This document shows, in pieces, positions 31,992 to 36,913 of a stretch of 36,913 bases of DNA. This DNA comes from Vibrio sp. 10N.261.55.A7 (lineage in GTDB: Bacteria; Pseudomonadota; Gammaproteobacteria; Enterobacterales; Vibrionaceae), in NCBI RefSeq assembly GCF_002877365.1, contig NZ_MCWZ01000281.1:1-36913 (forward strand). Direction: 5' to 3'. Position 1 is the stretch's first letter. Each line of letters starts with the position of its first letter. Both the position numbers and the translations under genes were made by a program. The notes below the pieces were generated by a model. It worked only from the letters and a program-made list of their open reading frames with translations, had not been told where the DNA came from and searched no databases.

Positions 31992-32378
31992 TTACTCAAA
32001 TTTATCATACTTGGGTAAGTCATTGGAAAAGGAAAACCAAGGTGCTTTGTGCGAGACCCAAATGTGGCTCGACTCCTGCAGGTTCACATTGGTATCTAAT
32101 GAACCCAATCGAAGGATAATGTGCTCTGTTCCCCTTCTTTTTGCGTAAATCTGGGAACCGCACTGACCACAAAAGTAACGTCTTTTCCCTTCTGAAGATT
32201 CGTAAGATTTCAGTGCGCCTGTCGTGAGTTGAAAGTCGCTGTCTTTGACCGCCGAGACACTAGAAAAAGCACTGCTGTGCGCCTTTTGGCATGTTTTGCA
32301 GTGGCAGTGAACCACCTGTCCAATTTCGCCTGAAATGGTGTAATTGATCGAACCACATAGGCAACTGCCTGTCTTCAT
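31992..32378 (-). CDS. GFA/CENP-V family zinc protein (second of two)
   Basis: A 128-residue GFA-fold protein with CLC at residues 6-8, HCHCKTCQKAHSS near 24-36 and YFCGQCGSQIYAKR near 86-99, so all zinc ligands are present. The start is the second ATG (32378), which has AAAGGA at the right distance; the first ATG (32384) touches that site. It differs strongly from the other GFA protein at 25880-26284, so the two are not a recent duplication. Substrate unknown. Confidence 0.87.
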   Translation of the reverse strand: MKTGSCLCGSINYTISGEIGQVVHCHCKTCQKAHSSAFSSVSAVKDSDFQLTTGALKSYESSEGKRRYFCGQCGSQIYAKRRGTEHIILRLGSLDTNVNLQESSHIWVSHKAPWFSFSNDLPKYDKFE

Positions 32379-32482
32379 CGTCATTCCTTTTAGTCTGATG
32401 TTGGAAGCCTTAATCGGTTTGTGTGAACGCCAACCTAGCTGAGGGTCGGCGCAACTTCACGACTAATATGCACTAGAGATTT

Positions 32483-33124
32483 TTAGTTTTTGAATGGCGT
32501 GATATCCATCTCTTCAATGGCACATACAGCTTGTATAGTGGGGTTGTCACAAAGCCCTTTTAAGTATCGAGCGAGGTATTTGAACTCTAAAGGAGACTTC
32601 TTGATTGGCAATGACCACTCTGCAAGCATGAACAGGAAGTAATCGCAGGCGGTCAGATTCTCTCCAAGTAAGTATTTATTATGTTCGAGTTGGTCATTAA
32701 TGATGGATAACGCGTCTGCGATTCTTTCGTCTTGCGCTGCAACCACGTTTGGAATGGTCGCCTCATCATTGGTGTGACGGTGAGGATAATATCGAACCAT
32801 TAACTCAGCTTGTAGCGTGTTATTTAAAAACGCCAACCATTGATAAAACAAAGGGCGCTTAGGATCACCAATCTTTGGCATTAATCCTGACTCTGGGTGG
32901 AGATCACATAGGTGCATGCAGATGGCCGGGCTTTCGAAAATAGGCTGTTCGCCAATGACTAAGGTAGGAATACGGCCTGCGGGGTTTAACCTAAGATACT
33001 CTGCTGACTTTTGAGAGTTGGATTTTTTGTCGACGAGGAGCAGTTCATAGTTCGCGTTTAGATGGTGAAGTAGAAAGTGAGGCGCTAAACTCGCGTTGTT
33101 TGGGTAGTAGTATAGCTTGAACAA
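32483..33124 (-). CDS. Glutathione S-transferase
   Basis: A 213-residue protein with an N-terminal thioredoxin-fold domain (KLYYYPNNASLAPHFLLHHL; cis-Pro in GRIPTLVIG near residue 54; the Glu-Ser of FESPAICMHLCD near 64 that binds the glutathione gamma-glutamyl group) and an all-helical C-terminal domain (about 90-210). The NASLAPH opening fits beta-class-like bacterial enzymes, with a Ser in the first helix. The only in-frame start is a TTG at 33124, with AAGGA spaced seven bases upstream; an out-of-frame ATG lies between them. Single gene. Confidence 0.9.
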   Translation of the reverse strand: MFKLYYYPNNASLAPHFLLHHLNANYELLLVDKKSNSQKSAEYLRLNPAGRIPTLVIGEQPIFESPAICMHLCDLHPESGLMPKIGDPKRPLFYQWLAFLNNTLQAELMVRYYPHRHTNDEATIPNVVAAQDERIADALSIINDQLEHNKYLLGENLTACDYFLFMLAEWSLPIKKSPLEFKYLARYLKGLCDNPTIQAVCAIEEMDITPFKN

Positions 33125-33436
33125 AATTCATTCCTTGTCAGATAGCTGGAGTATCCATAGTGAAAGTCTATCGACTGACCCTAAAAGCTTCAAAGATGGT
33201 GCTGAGATATTGTAAACACATGAAAACTTGGCTTTTGGCGCATCTAATAACCCCAAGCGAATACGATGCTTATTGGATTTGAGCTTTTTGCAAGAGGCTA
33301 GAGCCCACTCACATTCGCTTCGACACTTTGTTCATGAGTATGGGATGGGATAGTAGAACACAATCAGTATGAATGAAATGAGGCAATAACGAGCGTGCAG
33401 AATACTTGCTCGAATACTTTTAAATGAGACTCAATG
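33125..33436. other. Spacer without genes (312 bp)
   Basis: No credible ORF. An 8-bp inverted repeat AAGCGAAT / ATTCGCTT lies at 33255-33262 and 33313-33320, 50 bp apart. I see no terminator, operator or attC there. Confidence 0.4.
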
Positions 33437-33826
33437 TTACTCGTTACACCCGCTCAGTTTCCAAGGTGGATTCAAACGATTCTCACCAGCCCAAAATAGT
33501 TTTATTTTGTTACCGGACGGGTCGCTTAAACTTGCTTCCTTCCAAAGGTAGGGCTGCATGACGGGATCTTGTGAGAATTGAATTCCTTTGGCTTTTAGTT
33601 CTTCAACCAGCTCGTCAAGTTCCTGATGTTCGAAATAGACAACTCCTCTGCAGTCCAAATCATCTTTTTCTTGGTCCAAATAGATTGAGAAAGTGGAGTC
33701 ACCATCTGGAAATGAGAAACGAGCGTAATATTCGTTGCCAACGATTTGGATAAGACCGAGTGTTTTGTAAAATTCTACGGCTAAGTTTATGTCGTGGACT
33801 GCTAGTGTTACTTGATTCATGTTCAT
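33437..33826 (-). CDS. VOC-family (glyoxalase fold) protein
   Basis: A 129-residue VOC protein: MNQVTLAVHDINLAVEFYKTLGL at the start in the classical form, a YYARFSFPDGDSTFSIYL strand pair, VVYFEHQELDELVEELKAKG and SLSDPSGNKIKLFWAGE at the end. His/Glu metal-ligand positions are partly kept (HDI, YFEHQE). It is the third VOC gene of the window and unlike the others in sequence. The substrate is unknown. Single gene on the minus strand. Confidence 0.85.
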   Translation of the reverse strand: MNMNQVTLAVHDINLAVEFYKTLGLIQIVGNEYYARFSFPDGDSTFSIYLDQEKDDLDCRGVVYFEHQELDELVEELKAKGIQFSQDPVMQPYLWKEASLSDPSGNKIKLFWAGENRLNPPWKLSGCNE

Positions 33827-33914
33827 CGTTTTTTATCGCTCCCGGTTTATTATCTTGTTTCGGCACGTGACTACTTTATCGCTCATACGCTAACTTATTG
33901 ACGTTATTGTCAAT

Positions 33915-34097
33915 CTATACTGACCTTGAGTAAAAGATGCCAAATAATGTAATGGCAACGAAGACCTTTCCTGCGAGTGCCAATATCTTTTTAAACCCAT
34001 CGTCATAAATGGGCACCTCAATGTATTTCAAAACGGCTATGTAGCAGCATATTACAACGAACGTAATCCCCGCGGCGTAAATTAAGATGTTGATCAT
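33915..34097 (-). CDS. Small two-helix membrane protein
   Basis: A 60-residue protein with two hydrophobic helices (about residues 3-24 and 40-57) and a short charged linker EVPIYDDGFKK. I do not recognise a family. The start has AGAGGACCACAA upstream. It may be a small inner-membrane protein of unknown role. Neighbours are unrelated in function. Confidence 0.6.
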   Translation of the reverse strand: MINILIYAAGITFVVICCYIAVLKYIEVPIYDDGFKKILALAGKVFVAITLFGIFYSRSV

Positions 34098-34322
34098 TTG
34101 TGGTCCTCTCTCATATTGAAACGATGGTTCGGTATTAGGGTACTACGCAAGGACGTTCTGAGCGCTTTATCCATAAACCATACGATTGTTTAGGGCGAGG
34201 TATCTGTGATCTTTAGATTCATTGAGCTGAATTTTCGCCCGCTTTCGGTGACATTCTTCAAATAAACTTAACCCAATGTAGGTCGTCCTAATTTATTGAA
34301 GGGGAACAACGGAACCAAAGGT

Positions 34323-34559
34323 CTATCGATGGTATCCCGTTGTAATGAAAGGGCCGAGTAACATATTCAGTCTTTTAAAGAATCCTTGATGCTCAGTCTT
34401 AAACAATTTTTCAGCTTCCTCAGGAGTATCGGCTGAAACAGTGGCTGTCTGCTCAATGAATCCTTGTTAACAGAGCTGTTGAGACTCTTCCTTGAAAGTA
34501 GGGGAGTTGGATTCTATAAATGTGTAATCCCCGTCTTTCGTGAAAAACTTATAATCCAT
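34323..34559 (-). pseudogene. Small gene interrupted by one in-frame TAA
   Basis: Starting at an ATG (34559) with a GGAAG ribosome site, the minus strand encodes MDYKFFTKDGDYTFIE... for 30 residues, meets TAA at 34469-34467, and then stays open in the same frame for 47 more residues (QTATVSADTPEEAEKLF ... GPFITTGYHR) to a TAG. The second half has a typical coding composition and continues the same kind of sequence, so this looks like a 78-codon gene with one nonsense mutation (for example GAA to TAA) or a sequencing error. I do not recognise the family. The intact start and ribosome site argue that the damage is recent. Confidence 0.65.
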
Positions 34560-34620
34560 TAGAGCTTCCTTATTATTTCGTCTTTTTAATTGAATCCTGT
34601 GACTCTTTACGAGGGTGACA

Positions 34621-34863
34621 TCACTGAAACTCAGTGCCATGGTTTTCTAAGGTTTGAAGACCACACACGGTGCAAACAAGGTATCGTTCAGTTAACTCTA
34701 GTGAAGCACCACCAGGCAGCGATGCTGCGGAACCACTAAAAAAACCATCGAGAAAGGCTTTGATCTGTTCCTTCCTACTCTTTCCGTATTTTGATGGTTT
34801 TTGCTTCATCGATTCATTGTGCTCTGTCTCTTTTTTACATCGACTACAGAAGCTTTGACTCAT
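34621..34863 (-). CDS. Small zinc-ribbon-like protein, unknown function
   Basis: An 80-residue protein with two Cys-x2-Cys knuckles: CSRC near residues 6-9 and CTVC near 66-69, framing a basic segment (KQKPSKYGKSRKEQIKAF) and a Gly/Ser-rich stretch FFSGSAASLPGGASL. The cysteine pairs suggest a zinc ribbon. The frame is open to 35004, but the ATG at 34863 has GGAG spaced eight bases upstream and begins just before the first knuckle. Function unknown. It lies 61 bp upstream of the interrupted gene on the same strand and may be cotranscribed. Confidence 0.65.
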   Translation of the reverse strand: MSQSFCSRCKKETEHNESMKQKPSKYGKSRKEQIKAFLDGFFSGSAASLPGGASLELTERYLVCTVCGLQTLENHGTEFQ

Positions 34864-35127
34864 ACGAATCTCCATATTGGCGCGATCAAAAATCATATCA
34901 CTGTAGTTGCATACTAAAGGGGCGGTGAATAACTTGTTAATAGGGGAATGTTGAATTTGAGAGCCTGTCCATAAAGAAATCGAATGCGAAGCCATGAATG
35001 TCATTGGTTCGCGCCCTTAGGAAGGTCATTTTGTTTGAAAGAGAGTGTTAACCAATGAATAGAAATTTTCATTTCTTGCGCTGCTTTTACACTTACTCAC
35101 AGCATCTTTGTTAACGGGAAATATCCA

Positions 35128-35583
35128 TCAATCTACACTCAAACGAAAAGCTTGAAGCCTGTTAAATCCTTTTGCAATCAATACGATGGTTACTGCACCT
35201 ATTAACACTGGGGTAACTAAAAACCACCAACCTTGACCGGATAACATAATCAGCATTGGATTGGCCCCCGCTGGTGGATGGGTGGTTTTTGAGACCATCA
35301 TAGCCGTAACACCTAAGCCTGTGGCAATGGCTAGGGTCAAAGGCGTCACCCCTATGTATAGCGAGAATACAACACCGATAAAAGCGGTGATGAGGTGGCC
35401 AAAAATAACATTTTTAGGCTGAGCCAGGGGGCTGTTTGGTAGACCGAAGACCAAAACGGCTGTTGCTCCGAAGGGAGCCATAATTAGGGTGATATCTCCT
35501 ATCGTTGTTTCAACGAACGTTAAAAAGCCAATGGTAACCGTGGCCCCTAAACCTGCGATAACGGCGGAAAAATAATGATTCAT
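35128..35583 (-). CDS. HPP-family membrane protein
   Basis: A 151-residue integral membrane protein with four to five predicted helices and the family signature THPPAGANPML near residues 101-111, together with LIMAPFGATAVLVFGLPNSPLAQP near 33-56. HPP proteins form a small family; a plant member transports nitrite, while bacterial roles are little known. The length is typical for single-domain bacterial members. It is divergent from a TetR gene with a palindrome in the 96-bp spacer, so that regulator probably represses it. Confidence 0.88.
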   Translation of the reverse strand: MNHYFSAVIAGLGATVTIGFLTFVETTIGDITLIMAPFGATAVLVFGLPNSPLAQPKNVIFGHLITAFIGVVFSLYIGVTPLTLAIATGLGVTAMMVSKTTHPPAGANPMLIMLSGQGWWFLVTPVLIGAVTIVLIAKGFNRLQAFRLSVD

Positions 35584-35607
35584 AAAACCTCACAAAAGTA
35601 GAACGAT

Positions 35608-35631
35608 TTGTCTACTTGGTATGGTAGACAA
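35608..35631. promoter_or_regulatory. Palindromic operator between HPP and TetR genes
   Basis: TTGTCTAC (35608-35615) and GTAGACAA (35624-35631) are perfect inverted repeats with an 8-bp centre. It lies in the 96-bp divergent spacer and has the size of a TetR-family operator. A second, weaker palindrome AATATG / CATATT (35649-35666) precedes the tetR ribosome site. Confidence 0.65.
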
Positions 35632-35679
35632 GTCTGTATACCCGTGTCAATATGAGAATTCATATTACGGAGGTTCAAT

Positions 35680-36237
35680 GTGAGTCAAAAACGAACATTA
35701 TTGTTGAGCACGGCGTTAGATCTTTTCTACCGATTTGGGGTCAACTCTATTGGGATCAACGAAGTGTTAAAAGAGTCAGGGGTCGCGAAAAGGACGCTCT
35801 ACAGTCATTTTGGGAGCAAGAATGATCTCGTGTTGGCGGCACTAGCACAAAGGCACCAAATCTTTATGGGCTGGCTAGATACGAAGCTTGAGGGCGTGAG
35901 TTCTGATCGTGAACTGATTGATGCTCTGTTCCATTCGCTCGAAAACTGGTTCAATAATAAAGAAGAGGAACTCGGTGATTTTCGTGGCTGTTTCTTCATT
36001 AACACTTCGGCAGAGTTTAGTGATCCAAACAGCGATGTTTCACTACATTGTAAACAACATAAGGCTGATGTTCGCCAGTTCATTCGAGGCAAGCTTCATG
36101 ACGATTCTGATGACTTATTAGATGCCATATGCTTGCTTAAAGAAGGGGCAATCGTGACCGCGTATATGACAGGGGATGGCACCGCTTCAGTGTCGAATAG
36201 TCTAAAAATCTTACATCGAATGGGCATCGTCGATTAA
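35680..36237 (+). CDS. TetR-family transcriptional regulator
   Basis: A 185-residue TetR-type repressor with the N-terminal helix-turn-helix LDLFYRFGVNSIGINEVLKE and GVAKRTLYSHFGSKNDLV around residues 12-50, and a ligand-binding helical domain after it with a conserved GCFFINTSAEF near 106. It resembles the AcnR/NemR/YxaF-like group. The start is the GTG at 35680 (GGAGG eight bases upstream); an ATG overlapping it leads straight to TGA and is not usable. The divergent HPP gene and its own promoter share the palindrome 35608-35631, the likely binding site. The inducer is unknown. Confidence 0.9.
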   Translation: MSQKRTLLLSTALDLFYRFGVNSIGINEVLKESGVAKRTLYSHFGSKNDLVLAALAQRHQIFMGWLDTKLEGVSSDRELIDALFHSLENWFNNKEEELGDFRGCFFINTSAEFSDPNSDVSLHCKQHKADVRQFIRGKLHDDSDDLLDAICLLKEGAIVTAYMTGDGTASVSNSLKILHRMGIVD

Positions 36238-36275
36238 ATCAATACGTAATAACGACTCGGTTTATGGCATGTTCG

Positions 36276-36306
36276 AAGTGCTCGATTAGGAACCTTTCGA
36301 GCATTT
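36276..36306 (+). terminator. Possible terminator after tetR
   Basis: AAGTGCTCGA and TCGAGCATTT pair over 10 positions with one G-T, with an 11-nt loop, 39 bp after the stop codon. Only three T follow, so termination strength is doubtful. Confidence 0.4.
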
Positions 36307-36344
36307 CGGGAAGAAGGTCGTTCATCCGATAGTTAGAGGAATAT

Positions 36345-36794
36345 ATGGAAATTCAGGAAGCATTACAATTTGTTGATAGACTTCAAAATTTGACTGGTAT
36401 TTATGACAGCATAGAAAAAGCTGTCTGTTGCACCGTACATAGTTACTACGATGAAATGTACCAAATAGAAGCGAAGGAAGCAGATATAGTTGAGCAAAAA
36501 GGCTTTAGAAGCGCTTCACTAGATCTGCTTAGAATCAATAAAAGAAAGGTCCATAATAAATACTGGTCTAATAAAGCTAACTTCTATCAACCATGCTCCA
36601 CGAGTAGCGAGCCAAGTCACGTATGGAATTCGTTGGTGAACATTGAAGTCTTGCAAAATGGGGATGACAATAATTCGTTGTATATCTTCAAAGCTCAGAA
36701 ACAACGCGATGACGGCTCACTAGGTGTAAGTGTTGGTTTCTTATTACAATTAACCGACAATCAGTTATTCATTGAACATGAGTTCTTCGGGTAA
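36345..36794 (+). CDS. Integron-cassette protein of unknown function
   Basis: A 149-residue soluble protein that I do not recognise. It begins with helices (EALQFVDRLQNLTGIYDSIEKAV), has a middle rich in aromatic residues (KYWSNKANFYQPCS) and ends in strands (LYIFKAQKQRDDGSLGVSVGFLLQL...). The outline, helices then a curved sheet, resembles NTF2-like folds, but this is only an impression. AGAGG precedes the ATG. It is followed after about 10 bp by an attC site in the standard orientation, so it is a gene cassette. The upstream GTTAGAG (36332-36338) may be the cassette's 5' junction. Confidence 0.7.
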   Translation: MEIQEALQFVDRLQNLTGIYDSIEKAVCCTVHSYYDEMYQIEAKEADIVEQKGFRSASLDLLRINKRKVHNKYWSNKANFYQPCSTSSEPSHVWNSLVNIEVLQNGDDNNSLYIFKAQKQRDDGSLGVSVGFLLQLTDNQLFIEHEFFG

Positions 36795-36797
36795 TTC

Positions 36798-36913
36798 CTC
36801 TAACAAGGCGCTCAAGTGGGACTATAAACGTTTGCCGATTTTAGTGTCGATTTAAGCTTTAGGGATTAAGGTGGGCTGTATAGCTTTGGCGGTAGCGTTT
36901 CTAGCCCCTTAGC
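36798..36913 (+). repeat. attC recombination site, VCR-like, right end cut by the window
   Basis: The left end CTCTAACAAGGCGCTCAAG followed by TGGGACT matches the left side of vibrio attC sites. The right end CTAGCCCCTTAGC matches the right side up to the missing final GGGCGTTA-type core. AAG-TGGG-ACTA and TAG-CCCC-TT pair with unpaired bases, the extrahelical-base pattern used by IntI. At least 115 bp long. Confidence 0.85.

Noticed and set aside
33255..33320. 8-bp inverted repeat in the GST-VOC spacer as a degenerate attC
   Set aside because: It lacks the core AAC/GTT ends and the second set of boxes.
34440..34480. GTTAACAAGG considered as an attC end, and the TAA as a recoding site
   Set aside because: It lies inside the broken reading frame with no partner arm. 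The stop is TAA, not UGA, and there is no selenocysteine-like context.

Overview
The window looks like chromosomal DNA of a member of the Vibrionaceae. The reasons are a V. cholerae-repeat-like integron attC site cut by the right edge, the gamma-proteobacterial liu/ivd organisation of branched-chain amino acid catabolism, and several small proteins typical of vibrios (DUF3297, a Rof-like Rho antiterminator, a short MRKTDKK-type protein). I see no rRNA, tRNA, CRISPR array, intact transposase or prophage gene.

Layout. (1) 52-3949: a suppressor-of-copper-sensitivity-like thiol-redox operon: a small membrane protein, ScsB (DsbD-like electron hub), a membrane-anchored thioredoxin (ScsD-like) and a periplasmic DsbA/DsbG-type protein (ScsC-like), closed by a clear terminator. 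(2) 4122-5907: a pirin/YhaK-type bicupin divergent from a LysR regulator. (3) 5970-11114, minus strand: the leucine operon liuR-liuA-liuB-liuC-liuE. The biotin-carboxylase subunit gene liuD is absent; liuC and liuE abut with no gap. (4) 11451-19739, plus strand: the divergent valine/isoleucine operon (thiolase, MmsA, acyl-CoA dehydrogenase, enoyl-CoA hydratase, 3-hydroxyisobutyryl-CoA hydrolase, 3-hydroxyisobutyrate dehydrogenase, SDR dehydrogenase). The two operons share one control region with a 12-bp inverted repeat that probably binds LiuR, so one MerR regulator could control degradation of all three branched-chain amino acids to acetyl-CoA, acetoacetate and propionyl-CoA. (5) 19985-24637: DUF3297, Rof, a ChrR-like bicupin, two small hypotheticals, an AraC regulator with a VOC-fold partner, and a BLUF blue-light sensor. 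(6) 24629-35583: eleven kilobases read almost wholly on the minus strand, made of small single-domain accessory genes (GNAT, VOC, GFA, ABM, DUF1330, SnoaL-like, GST, EamA transporter, DUF4019, HPP). It includes one small gene broken by an in-frame stop. (7) 35680-36913: a TetR regulator divergent from the HPP gene across a perfect operator-like palindrome, then an unknown gene followed by a partial attC, i.e. an integron cassette.

Unexplained structure. Many intergenic spacers carry their own short degenerate tandem repeat (12-16 bp units, 3-7 copies), each with a different unit sequence. A nested palindrome of about 104 bp with 11-bp terminal inverted repeats sits upstream of the BLUF gene, and a perfect 13-bp hairpin without a T-tract follows the DUF4019 gene.
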